NCBI GenBank assembly: GCA_963735465.1
Contig: CAVTLA010000001.1
Span: 4,588,001-4,652,000, forward strand
Origin: DASZHJ01 sp963735465
GTDB lineage: Bacteria; Pseudomonadota; Alphaproteobacteria; ATCC43930; CGMCC-115725
Direction of reading: 5' to 3'
Length of the DNA stretch: 64,000 nt
The position numbers and the translations under genes were made by a program. A model generated the notes under the pieces. It had not been told where the DNA came from. It saw nothing but the letters and a program-made list of their open reading frames with translations, and searched no databases. This document shows positions 16,378-24,890 of the stretch, piece after piece. The first letter of the stretch is position 1. Every line of letters starts with the position of its first letter.

Positions 16378-18528
16378 ATGATCGGAAGCGGCGAGAGCAT
16401 CCTCATCGCGGAAGTCGCGCTCCTACTTCTGGTGGGGCGCGGGCTGGGCGAGGCGATGCAGCGCCTGGGCCAACCGGCGGTGATTGGGCAACTGCTGGCG
16501 GGGCTGATCCTGGGACCGTCGCTGTTCGGCTGGCTCTGGCCGCATGCCCACGACCTGATCTTTCCCAAAAGTCCGGAGCAGAAGAGCCTGATATCGGGTC
16601 TCTCCAGCATGGGCGTGATGATGCTCCTGCTGCTGACGGGCATGGAGACCGACCTCAAGCTGGTGCGGAAGGTGGGCGCGCCCGCCATCATCGTTACCGC
16701 GTCGGGGGTCGCCGTACCGTTTCTCTGCGGCTTCGCGCTGGGCGAATTCCTGCCGGAATCGATCCTGCCGGATCCCAGCCATCGCCTGATCGCGGCGCTC
16801 TTCCTCGGCACCGCGCTCTCGATCTCCTCCATCAAGATCGTGGCGATGGTGGTGCGCGAGATGAACTTCATGCGCCGCGACCTCGGCCAGATCATCGTCG
16901 CCTCGGCGATCATGGAGGATACCGTCGGCTGGGTGATCATCGCCGTCACCCTGGGCATCGCCGGGGCCGGCGGCGTAGCGCTGGGCTCTCTCGCCCAGAC
17001 CGTGATCGGAACGGCGCTTTTCCTGGTGTTCAGCTACACCCTCGGCCGCCGCCTGGTGTTCTGGCTCATCCGCTGGGTCAACGACGCCTTCGTCAGCGAC
17101 TATGCGGTGGTCACCGCGATCCTGATCGTGATGTGCGTGATGGCGCTGATCACCCAGGCGATCGGCGTCAACACGGTGCTGGGCGCTTTCGTCGCCGGCG
17201 TTTTGGTGGGGCAGTCCCCGATCCTGTCGCGCCAGATCGAGGACGAGCTCCGGGGATTCATCACCGCCTTCATGATGCCGATCTTCTTCGGCCTCTCCGG
17301 CCTCTCGGCGGACCTCACCATCCTCGGGGATCCCCACCTCGCCCTCTTCGCCGCCGGGCTGGTGATGATCGCCAGCGTCGGAAAATTCGGCGGCGCGCTC
17401 GGCGGCGGCCTCGTCAGCGGGCTGTCGATGCGGGAATCCCTGGCCCTCGGCTGCGCCATGAACGCGCGCGGCAGCACCGAGGTCATCGTCGCCTCGATCG
17501 GCCTCGGCATGGGCGCGCTGACGCAGAATCTCTACACCATGATCGTGACCATGGCGGTCATCACGACCATGGCGATGCCGCCGATGCTGCGCTGGGCGTT
17601 GCGGCGGGTGCCCATGGGGCCGGAGGAGAAGCAGCGCCTCGAGCGCGAGGAGCTCGATGCCAAGGGCTTCGTCAGCCGCTTCGAGCGCCTGCTGATCGCC
17701 GCCGACGAGAGCCGCAACGGCAAGCTCGCCTCGCGCCTGGCGGGCTTCATCGCCGGGCAGCGGGGCCAGCCGATCACCGTGCTGCAGCTCAAGGAGGGCA
17801 AGCGGACCGATGATGGAGAGAAGCTCAGGGAAGCTGCGATCGAGGGGGCGAAGGAAGCCCGCCGCGCGGTGGCGGAGGAGACGGGCGCAGAGTATCCGGA
17901 GAAAGTGAGCATCGGGGTTGCCACGCCGCAGACCAGGCAGGTGGGCCAGGCGATCGCCGAGGAGGCGGAGAAGGGCTATGACGTGCTCTTCGTCGGCGTC
18001 GCGAAAATGCGCAACGCCGACGGCACCTTCTCCTCGAATGTCGACCATGCTGCGGCCGGCTTCGATGGCCCGCTGGTGCTGACTATCGCCGGCCGCGGCG
18101 GTGCCGACGCCGGCTTCAATATCCTGGTGCCGGTGGCGGGCACCGAGGCGTCGCGCCGCGGCGCCGAGCTGGCTTTCGCCCTGACGCCGCCGGGGCAGTG
18201 CCGGGTCACAGCACTCCACGTGGCGCAGCGCGGCGGCACCTCGCCCAGGCAGTCCGCGCGTCGCGCGCGACCGCAGCATCGGGCAGAGAAGGCGATACTG
18301 GACGACGTCGCCCAGCTCGCCGGGCGCTATGGTCATGAGAATATCGGGACTGCCACGCACACCGATCTTGCAACCGATGTCGCCATCCTCGAGGCGGCCC
18401 ATCGGCTCGACGCCGATCTCATCGTGATTGGCGCCAGCCGGCGCGTCGGCGACTCCCTCTTCCTCGGCGAGACCGTCACCTCGGTGCTGCGCGAGTGGAA
18501 GGGCGCCATCGTCGTGGTGGCGATGTAG
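16378..18528 (+). CDS. Cation/proton antiporter (CPA2 type) with universal-stress-protein tail
   Basis: The 716-residue protein has an N-terminal Na+/H+ exchanger domain of about 12 helices (residues 1-405; for example LLLVGRGLGEAMQRLGQPAVIGQLLAGLILGPSLF in the first two). A cytoplasmic region of about 300 residues follows, resembling tandem UspA domains. Its last part ends with the nucleotide-binding pattern GASRRVGDSLFLGETVTSVL. Such fusions are known among CPA2 antiporters, and the Usp part is thought to regulate ion exchange. The gene follows a small stress-like gene and lies beside the stressosome operon, consistent with pH or ion homeostasis under stress. The transported cation cannot be told from sequence. 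Confidence 0.88.
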   Translation: MIGSGESILIAEVALLLLVGRGLGEAMQRLGQPAVIGQLLAGLILGPSLFGWLWPHAHDLIFPKSPEQKSLISGLSSMGVMMLLLLTGMETDLKLVRKVGAPAIIVTASGVAVPFLCGFALGEFLPESILPDPSHRLIAALFLGTALSISSIKIVAMVVREMNFMRRDLGQIIVASAIMEDTVGWVIIAVTLGIAGAGGVALGSLAQTVIGTALFLVFSYTLGRRLVFWLIRWVNDAFVSDYAVVTAILIVMCVMALITQAIGVNTVLGAFVAGVLVGQSPILSRQIEDELRGFITAFMMPIFFGLSGLSADLTILGDPHLALFAAGLVMIASVGKFGGALGGGLVSGLSMRESLALGCAMNARGSTEVIVASIGLGMGALTQNLYTMIVTMAVITTMAMPPMLRWALRRVPMGPEEKQRLEREELDAKGFVSRFERLLIAADESRNGKLASRLAGFIAGQRGQPITVLQLKEGKRTDDGEKLREAAIEGAKEARRAVAEETGAEYPEKVSIGVATPQTRQVGQAIAEEAEKGYDVLFVGVAKMRNADGTFSSNVDHAAAGFDGPLVLTIAGRGGADAGFNILVPVAGTEASRRGAELAFALTPPGQCRVTALHVAQRGGTSPRQSARRARPQHRAEKAILDDVAQLAGRYGHENIGTATHTDLATDVAILEAAHRLDADLIVIGASRRVGDSLFLGETVTSVLREWKGAIVVVAM

Positions 18529-18532
18529 CGCC

Positions 18533-19906
18533 TTATGCGAGGCGCTCCCGCGTCCGCGGCTCCGCCGCGATGTCCGCCGGCGTGTCGGCGGTGATGTCGC
18601 TCGTGCTCGTCTCCGGGCCCCACCAGACCGCCAGCGCCGTCAGCAGCGACAGCAGGATGACGTAGCAGGCGACGCCCCAGGGCGCTCCCGCCATGTAGCC
18701 CACCAGCAGCGCCGCGATGAAGGGCGAGGGGCCGCCGGCGAGGATCGAGCCGAGCTCGCGGGCAAAGGCGAAGCCGCTGTAACGGAGTCTCGGCCCGAAC
18801 AGCTCGGCGAAGAACGCCGCCTGGGGCCCGAACATGGCGCCGCCGCCGATACCCATGATCAGGATGAAGGCGAGGCTGATCAGCGCCGGATTGAGAGTGT
18901 TGGTGAGCAGGAAGAACGGGAAGGCGAAGGCCGCCGAGAAAAGCGCGCCGCCCATATAGACCGGCCGCCTTCCGATTTTGTCCGAGAGCCAGGAGAAGAA
19001 GACGATGCCGATGATCTCGGCGAAGTTGCCGAGCATGACGCCTGATATGGCTACTTCCCGCGACATGTGCAGCGTGTTGATGACGTAGCCGAGGCCGAAG
19101 ACCGGGAAGAGATAGCCGAGGCCGTTCTCGGCCAGGCGCGCGCCGATCACCACCAGAAAGTTGCGGGGATGGCGGCGCAGCGCCTCGATCGCCGGCGCCT
19201 TGAGGGGCGGGCGCTTGGCCTCGACGGCGGCGAAGACCGGCGTCTCCGAGACCTTGGCGCGAATCCAGACGCCGAGGCCGAGCAGCACCAGGGACACCAG
19301 GAACGGAATCCGCCAGCCCCAGGCCAGCAGGTCGTCCTTCGACAGCATGGTGACGAGGTAGAAGACGCCCGCCGCCATCAAATTGCCGATGGTGACACCC
19401 ATGGGTGCGAAGCCGCCGTAGAGGCCGCGCCGTCCCGGCGGCGCGTATTCGACAGCGAGGATGACCGCGCCGCCGTACTCCGCGCCGGCGCCGAAGCCCT
19501 GGATGAGCCGCATCAGCAGCAGGAGCAGCGGCGCCCAGATGCCGATCGCCGCATAGGTCGGCAGGAGGCCGATGAAGAAGGTGCCGCCGCCCACCAGCAG
19601 GATGGTGGCCACCAGCATCGGCTTGCGCCCGAGCCGGTCGCCGAAATGGCCGAAGAAGAGGCCGCCGAACGGCCGCGCGATGAAACCTACGGCGAAAGTC
19701 GCATAGGCCGCGAGCGTGCCGAGCGTCACGCCGCCGACCGCCGCGTCCGATTTCGGAAAGAACAGCTCGCCGAAGACCAGCGCCGAGGCCGTGCCGTAGA
19801 TGAAGAAATCGTACCACTCGAGGGCGGAGCCGACGGCCGCCGCCGCCAGCACATGCTTGAGCGTACTCGATGGCACCCGTGCGACGCCGAGATCCTGCTG
19901 GGCCAT
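18533..19906 (-). CDS. MFS transporter, metabolite:H+ symporter (MHS) family
   Basis: This 457-residue inner-membrane transporter has 12 helices and clear MHS-family motifs: AAAVGSALEWYDFFIYGTAS in helix 1, FGHFGDRLGRKPML in loop 2-3, and RLIQGFGAGAEYGGAVILAVEYAP. MHS proteins import dicarboxylates, shikimate, proline or betaine with protons; the substrate here is unknown. ATG 19906 is chosen because GGGGGAGGA lies just upstream, instead of 19948. It ends 5 bp from the convergent antiporter gene and is on the same strand as the dioxygenase gene upstream (gap of about 90 bp). It may therefore import the substrate of that enzyme. Confidence 0.88.
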   Translation of the reverse strand: MAQQDLGVARVPSSTLKHVLAAAAVGSALEWYDFFIYGTASALVFGELFFPKSDAAVGGVTLGTLAAYATFAVGFIARPFGGLFFGHFGDRLGRKPMLVATILLVGGGTFFIGLLPTYAAIGIWAPLLLLLMRLIQGFGAGAEYGGAVILAVEYAPPGRRGLYGGFAPMGVTIGNLMAAGVFYLVTMLSKDDLLAWGWRIPFLVSLVLLGLGVWIRAKVSETPVFAAVEAKRPPLKAPAIEALRRHPRNFLVVIGARLAENGLGYLFPVFGLGYVINTLHMSREVAISGVMLGNFAEIIGIVFFSWLSDKIGRRPVYMGGALFSAAFAFPFFLLTNTLNPALISLAFILIMGIGGGAMFGPQAAFFAELFGPRLRYSGFAFARELGSILAGGPSPFIAALLVGYMAGAPWGVACYVILLSLLTALAVWWGPETSTSDITADTPADIAAEPRTRERLA

Positions 19907-19997
19907 GTCCTCCCCCTCTGTCGCGAGAGGTGCCGGTTTCCCCGGCATCCTCTCAGTTAACTCGCCCTGACCACGGCGCTGGATGCGCCGCGCGGCC

Positions 19998-20873
19998 TTA
20001 TGCGGGCTCGCGAACCTTGAAGTACTTGTTCTTCGCCGCTGTCTGGTTCTCGTAGATCGAGCCCTGATGCGGCGACGGCGGCAGCGGCATCCGCACCGGC
20101 GCGTCGACGATGCGCGGCACGATGCCGGGCTCGCCTGACACCATGCGGCTGTTGAATTCCGCGAAGTCCTTCACGCCCATGAGCGGCCAGGCATCGGCGG
20201 CGGCATACTCGTAGAGCAGGAGCTGGCGCGAGCGGTCCGAGGTGTTCTGGGCCGAGCCGTGCACGAGGCGCACGTGATGGAAGCTCATGGAGCCCGCGGG
20301 CGCCGTCAGCGCCACGGCCTGGGAAAAATCCATATCGGTGGCGCCCGGATCCATCGCGCCGGCAAAATACCCGTCCACGTGATGGTCATGGGTCGGGCCT
20401 TTGTGGGTGCCGGGCATCACCATCAGCGGGCCGTTCTCCAGCAGCATGTCGTCGAGCATCACGCCGACCGCGAGGATGTCGTCATTGGTGTGGGGATAGA
20501 ACGCCCAGTCCTGATGCCACTCCACCGGCGAGCCGTAATGCGGCGCCTTGAGGTTGATCTTCGAGCCATGGAGGCGCACGCCGGAGGGGCCGAGCAATTG
20601 CTCGAGGATGCCGACGAGCTTCGGCAGCCGGGCGATCTTCCAGAAGAAGGGATGATTGAGGTGGGGCGTCTTGATGCGCCGGACCCGCGGCGCCTCCGGC
20701 CGATGGGTCGGTTCCAGGTCGTAGACGGTGTCGTGAGCCGTGACCTTGGCGGCGCCGGCGACGAGCTCGGCGATGACTTGGCGCGCCTGGGACAGCAGCG
20801 CCTGGTCGAGGATGTCCTCGACCACGATGTAGCCGGTCTCGCGGTACTGCTCGATCTCGCGGGCCGAGAGCAT
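19998..20873 (-). CDS. Phytanoyl-CoA dioxygenase (PhyH) family Fe(II)/2-oxoglutarate enzyme
   Basis: This 291-residue protein is a PhyH-type non-haem iron oxygenase that uses 2-oxoglutarate and O2 to hydroxylate a small substrate. The iron ligands are His120 and Asp122 in EWHQDWAF and His205 in RLVHGSAQN. An arginine about ten residues later (SDRSRQ) is suited to bind 2-oxoglutarate. ATG 20873 starts the family-typical MLSAREIEQYRETGY; the frame continues to 21257 but overlaps the divergent regulator. The start lies just downstream of a perfect palindrome, and a LacI gene diverges from the same spacer, so LacI control is likely. The substrate is unknown. Confidence 0.9.
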   Translation of the reverse strand: MLSAREIEQYRETGYIVVEDILDQALLSQARQVIAELVAGAAKVTAHDTVYDLEPTHRPEAPRVRRIKTPHLNHPFFWKIARLPKLVGILEQLLGPSGVRLHGSKINLKAPHYGSPVEWHQDWAFYPHTNDDILAVGVMLDDMLLENGPLMVMPGTHKGPTHDHHVDGYFAGAMDPGATDMDFSQAVALTAPAGSMSFHHVRLVHGSAQNTSDRSRQLLLYEYAAADAWPLMGVKDFAEFNSRMVSGEPGIVPRIVDAPVRMPLPPSPHQGSIYENQTAAKNKYFKVREPA

Positions 20874-20923
20874 TGGCTGCTTCCTCCGGTCGTGCACGTC
20901 GCCGCTCAGCAAACGGGCAAATG

Positions 20924-20939
20924 ATGGTAGCGCTACCAT
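20924..20939. promoter_or_regulatory. Perfect 16-bp palindrome, probable LacI-family operator
   Basis: ATGGTAGCGCTACCAT is a perfect palindrome with a central CG, as expected for a LacI/GalR operator. It lies 51 bp from the dioxygenase ATG and 59 bp from the LacI ATG, between the two divergent genes. One operator here could control both directions and give autoregulation. Confidence 0.85.
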
Positions 20940-20997
20940 TCCTGGGGCGTCAACGGGAAATATGCGATATCGTCGGTGCCGGACACCTGGGGATGGC

Positions 20998-22008
20998 ATG
21001 AGCAGACCGCGGATCGAGGATGTGGCGGCACTGGCGGGGACCTCGCCGATCACGGTCTCGCGGGTGCTGCGCGCGCCGGCGAAAGTGGCGCCGGCGACCC
21101 GCGCCAAGGTCGCGGCGGCGATCGAGCAGCTGGGATATATCCCGAACCTCTCCGCCAGCAGCCTCGCCTCCCGTCGGAGCGGCATCGTGGGATTGCTGGT
21201 GCCGACGATCGACAACTCGATCTTCGCCCAGACCGTCCAGGGATTGAACGACGCCATCGGCGATGCCGGGCTGCAGCTGCTGCTCGGCGACTTCCGCTAT
21301 TCCGACGAGGGCGAGCGGGCCCTGGTGCGCGCCCTCGTGGGCCGCCAGCCGGAGGCCCTCGTCGTCGTCGGCGTGGTGCGCGACGCGGCGCTGCGCCGGA
21401 TGCTGCAGAGCCTCGCCATTCCCGTGGTGGAGACCTGGGATCTCACCGGCGATCCCATCGACACCGTCGTCGGATTTTCCAACGAGGCGGCGGGTGCCGC
21501 CATGGCGCGGCACCTCCTCGAGTGTGGCCGGCGCCGTCTCGCCTTCGTCGGCGGCCTCGACCATCGCGCGCGCCTGCGCCGCGCCGGCTTCGCCGCCACG
21601 ATCGAGAGCGCCGGCGCGCCGCCGCCTTACGCGCGGGACATCGACGGCATCAGCATCGCCGAGGGCCGGCGCGCACTCACCCACGTGCTGGAGGCCGCGC
21701 CGGAAACCGACGGTGTCTTCTTCGCGACCGACGTGCTGGCGGTGGGCGGTCTGATGGAATGCCAGCACCGCGGCATATCCGTTCCCGGCCGCCTCGCCAT
21801 CGCCGGCCTCGGCGACCTCGAGATCGCCCGCGAGCTGAGCCCATCGCTCACGACGGTGGGCATCCCCGCTTACGAGATCGGCAAACGCGCCGGCGATATC
21901 GTGGTAGCGCGCTTGCGTGGCGAGTCCGCCGGCGAGCGCATCCTCGATCTGGGATTCACGATCCAGGTGCGGGAGAGCACCACCCCTACATCACGAAGCA
22001 GAGCCTGA
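20998..22008 (+). CDS. LacI-family transcriptional regulator
   Basis: The 336-residue regulator has an N-terminal helix-turn-helix and hinge (residues 1-60: IEDVAALAGTSPITVSRVLRAP, then LGYIPNLSASSLASRRSG) and a periplasmic-binding-like effector domain typical of GntR/IdnR-like sugar-acid sensors. ATG 20998 is chosen over 20962 because the DNA-binding domain starts right after it. It diverges from the dioxygenase gene across a perfect palindrome that is probably its own operator. Its last 23 bases overlap the convergent flavin oxidoreductase gene. The effector is unknown. Confidence 0.93.
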   Translation: MSRPRIEDVAALAGTSPITVSRVLRAPAKVAPATRAKVAAAIEQLGYIPNLSASSLASRRSGIVGLLVPTIDNSIFAQTVQGLNDAIGDAGLQLLLGDFRYSDEGERALVRALVGRQPEALVVVGVVRDAALRRMLQSLAIPVVETWDLTGDPIDTVVGFSNEAAGAAMARHLLECGRRRLAFVGGLDHRARLRRAGFAATIESAGAPPPYARDIDGISIAEGRRALTHVLEAAPETDGVFFATDVLAVGGLMECQHRGISVPGRLAIAGLGDLEIARELSPSLTTVGIPAYEIGKRAGDIVVARLRGESAGERILDLGFTIQVRESTTPTSRSRA

Positions 22009-24031
22009 TCGCGTCCAGGATCGCCGAGTGGATGTTGCGGCTGGTCACCGCGTCGCCGATGCGGTGCAGCTCGAAGGAGCCGGGTTTTGACCGCGGCTGC
22101 GGCTGGCTCTCCAGGAGCGCGTCGATGTCGGTGACACCGCCGTTCGCGGAGTCCGCGCGGAGATCGCGGTAGAGCTGGTCCGCCGGCAGGGTGCCGCGCT
22201 CGACGATCACCTGGTCGGCGAGATGCTCCACCGCCTCGCGCGTCATGAGATTGCGGAAGGTCGCCACCAGGCGGTTGCCCCGGCGCTCCACCTTCTCAAT
22301 CTCGTGGTCGAAGCTCATGGGCAGCCTCAGCTCATAGGCGCGCTTCTTCCAGATCGTGCGCTCGGCATAGGTCAGCTCCTGCGCCAGCATGGCGTCGATG
22401 GAAACGAGCTGCACCTTGCGGCCCTGGGAGACGGCAAGTTCCGCCGCCTGGGGCGCCGGATGCCGGCCGGTGCCGTCATAGACCAGGATGTCCTGGCCAA
22501 GGGGCGTCGCGGCGCTGATCGCGTCCCAGACGCTGGTGCAGTGCTCGGCGCCGGGAATCCACTCGATGTCGGGCGTGCCGCCGGTGGCGATGATGACGAC
22601 GTCGGGGGTCTCGGCCACGACGTCGGCGCGCTCGGCGTAGGCGTTTAGCCGCATTTCCACGCCCAGACGCTCCAGCTCCCGCCGGCGCCAGTCGATGATG
22701 CCGACGATGTCCTTGCGCCAGCTCGCCCGGGCCGCCAGCAGCACCTGGCCGCCGAGACGGTCCGCGGCCTCGAACAGCGTCACGCGATGGCCGCGCTCGG
22801 CCGTGACCCGCGCGGCTTCCAGCCCCGCCGGTCCGCCCCCAACCACCACGATCCGCCGCCCGGGTTTCTCCGAGCGCTGGACGATCTGCGGCAGCGAGGC
22901 TTCCCGCCCCGTCGAGGGATTGTGGATGCAGTGCGGCCGGTACTGGGACTGACAATGGGTGGCGCCGACGCAGGGGCGGATCAGCTCCTCCTGGCCCGCC
23001 TCCAGCTTGGCGACGATGTTGGGATCGGCGATGTGCGCCCGCGTCATCGCCACCATGTCGAGGAGGCCCTCGCGGATCGCGTGGCGCGCGGTCGCGATAT
23101 CGGAAATGCGCGCGGCGTGGAACACCGGCAGCTTCACCTCGCGCTTGAATTCGCCGACGCGCTTCAGCCACGGCGCGATCGGCGACGCCATGCCCGGCAT
23201 GTTGTCGACGGCGAGGCCGATCTCGGTATCCATGCGGCCATAGATGGCGTTGAAGAAATCGAGGCAGCCCGCGCGCTCGAAGACATGGGCGATCTCGACG
23301 CACTCCTCGAAGCCCATGTCGTCCGGCGCCGGACCTTCATCCACGACGTAGCGAAATCCCACCAGGAAATCATCGCCGACGCGGCGGCGGATCTCCTCGA
23401 ATACCATGAGGCCGAAGCGGCAGCGGTTGGCGAGCGAGCCGCCGAAGGAATCCGTGCGGTGATTGGTCTTCGGCGACAGGAATTGGCCGATGAGATGGCC
23501 GCCCGCCAGGGTCTCGATGCCGTCGAGGCCGCCTTCCTTGCAGCGGAGCGCCGCGGCGCCATAGGCCTTCACCACGCGATGGATGTCGTCCTCGTCCATC
23601 TCCTTGGGAAAGCTGCGGTGCAGGGTCTCGCGCACCGGCGAGGGCGCGATGGTCGGCAGCCAGTTGGTGGCATAGGGCTCGCCGCGGCGGCCGAGATGGG
23701 TGATCTGGCACATCAGCCGGGCGCCGTGAGCGTGAATGCGCGCCGAGAACTGTTGTAGGTAGGGAATGACCGCGTCGACGCCGACGTTGAGCTGGCGGAA
23801 GACGTTGGGGGAATCCGGCGCCACGTTGGAGGAGCCGCCGAACATGGTAAGGCCGATGCCGCCCCGCGCCTTACCCTCGTGATAGGCCTGATAGCGCTCC
23901 ACCGGCATGCCGTCGACCTCGAGGCCGGCGGCGTGGCTGGTGCTCATCACCCGGTTCTTGAATGTCACGTGCTTGATCTGCAGCGGCTGCAGCAGCGGGT
24001 CTCTGATAGCGCGGGCAGGGTTTGCGGACAT
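21986..24031 (-). CDS. NADH:flavin oxidoreductase, old-yellow-enzyme family with Fe-S and NAD domains
   Basis: This 681-residue enzyme has the layout of trimethylamine dehydrogenase and 2,4-dienoyl-CoA reductase: an FMN TIM barrel (about 1-340), an iron-sulphur segment, and a C-terminal Rossmann domain with VVVGGGPAGLEAARVTAERG and FEAADRLGGQ. The cysteine segment reads RPCVGATHCQSQ then HCIHNP. Where trimethylamine dehydrogenase has CxxCxxxC, the second cysteine is alanine here. Some family members share this pattern, and what it does to the cluster is unclear. ATG 24031 follows the SDR stop by 4 bp. The neighbours (SDR, peptide-type ABC transporter) suggest catabolism of an imported amine or peptide-like compound; N-demethylation or enoate reduction are possibilities. 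Confidence 0.85.
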   Translation of the reverse strand: MSANPARAIRDPLLQPLQIKHVTFKNRVMSTSHAAGLEVDGMPVERYQAYHEGKARGGIGLTMFGGSSNVAPDSPNVFRQLNVGVDAVIPYLQQFSARIHAHGARLMCQITHLGRRGEPYATNWLPTIAPSPVRETLHRSFPKEMDEDDIHRVVKAYGAAALRCKEGGLDGIETLAGGHLIGQFLSPKTNHRTDSFGGSLANRCRFGLMVFEEIRRRVGDDFLVGFRYVVDEGPAPDDMGFEECVEIAHVFERAGCLDFFNAIYGRMDTEIGLAVDNMPGMASPIAPWLKRVGEFKREVKLPVFHAARISDIATARHAIREGLLDMVAMTRAHIADPNIVAKLEAGQEELIRPCVGATHCQSQYRPHCIHNPSTGREASLPQIVQRSEKPGRRIVVVGGGPAGLEAARVTAERGHRVTLFEAADRLGGQVLLAARASWRKDIVGIIDWRRRELERLGVEMRLNAYAERADVVAETPDVVIIATGGTPDIEWIPGAEHCTSVWDAISAATPLGQDILVYDGTGRHPAPQAAELAVSQGRKVQLVSIDAMLAQELTYAERTIWKKRAYELRLPMSFDHEIEKVERRGNRLVATFRNLMTREAVEHLADQVIVERGTLPADQLYRDLRADSANGGVTDIDALLESQPQPRSKPGSFELHRIGDAVTSRNIHSAILDAIRLCFVM

Positions 24032-24035
24032 GGGT

Positions 24036-24890
24036 CTACTCTCTTGCGTGACTGCGGCGTGAAGGAGGGATGGTCGGCTTGGCGAAGTCGGCGAGGGCGA
24101 ATTGCGTGGTGAGGCCGCCATCGACGATCAGGGTCTGGCCGGTGACGAATTCCGAGCGGGCGAGGTAGAGCACCGCCTCGGCCACGTCGGCGCCCCGGCC
24201 GATGCGGCCCAGGGGATGGCGCGCCGCGGCGGCGGCGATCATGCCGTCGACGTCGCGGCCGGGATTCGATTCGACCAGGGACTTCCGCAGGAAGTCGGTA
24301 TCGATGTAGCCGGGCGCGATGGCGTTGACGCGCACGCCCTCGGATGCCACGTCCATGGCCAGCGCGCGCGCCAGGGACGAGAGGGACGCCTTGGCGACGG
24401 TGTAGGCGACGCGCCGCGGGCTCGCCGTCACCGCCCAGATCGAGGAGATCAGCACGATGAGGCCGGTGCGCCGCGCCGTCATGCCCGGCAGCACCGCCTG
24501 GGAGAGGGTGAAGGGCACGCGGAGGTTGGCATCCATGCAGCGGTCCCACTGCTCCACCGTGGTCTCGACCGCCGATCCCGCGGAGGCGCGGCCGGTGCAG
24601 CAGACGAGGATGTCGATGGCGCGGCTTTGCGCCGAGAGCCGCGTCAGCGCGCGCTTGACCGCCTCCGCCTCGAAGACGTCGAGCTGGATGGCCTGGATCT
24701 GCAGCTTCCTTTGCCGCGCGACGCGACGGCAGGCGGCGACGCTGGCGGCTGTCGAGCCGCAGACGATGACCCAGGCGCCGTTCTCCGCCAGCAGCTCCGC
24801 CACCGCGAGGCCCATGCCCCGGGTCCCGCCCGCGATGAAGGCGGTCTTGCCCGCCAGGGCGCCGCTGGCCGCACTCGCCTGCCTACGCAT
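24036..24890 (-). CDS. Short-chain dehydrogenase/reductase
   Basis: The 284-residue protein is a classical SDR. The cofactor-binding glycine motif GGTRGMG is at residues 21-27, and the catalytic triad is Ser150 (LISSIW), Tyr163 and Lys167 (AYTVAK). It ends with the usual TGQTLIVDGGLTTQ segment. The start ATG 24890 overlaps the end of the ABC ATPase gene by 8 bp, so it belongs to the same leftward operon. The substrate cannot be told. Its place between the transporter and the flavin oxidoreductase suggests a catabolic redox step. Confidence 0.9.
   Translation of the reverse strand: MRRQASAASGALAGKTAFIAGGTRGMGLAVAELLAENGAWVIVCGSTAASVAACRRVARQRKLQIQAIQLDVFEAEAVKRALTRLSAQSRAIDILVCCTGRASAGSAVETTVEQWDRCMDANLRVPFTLSQAVLPGMTARRTGLIVLISSIWAVTASPRRVAYTVAKASLSSLARALAMDVASEGVRVNAIAPGYIDTDFLRKSLVESNPGRDVDGMIAAAAARHPLGRIGRGADVAEAVLYLARSEFVTGQTLIVDGGLTTQFALADFAKPTIPPSRRSHARE

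Noticed and set aside
16423..18402. Long minus-strand frame opposite the antiporter
   Set aside because: The histidine- and aspartate-rich composition is the reverse of membrane-helix codons; no motif or start signal supports it.
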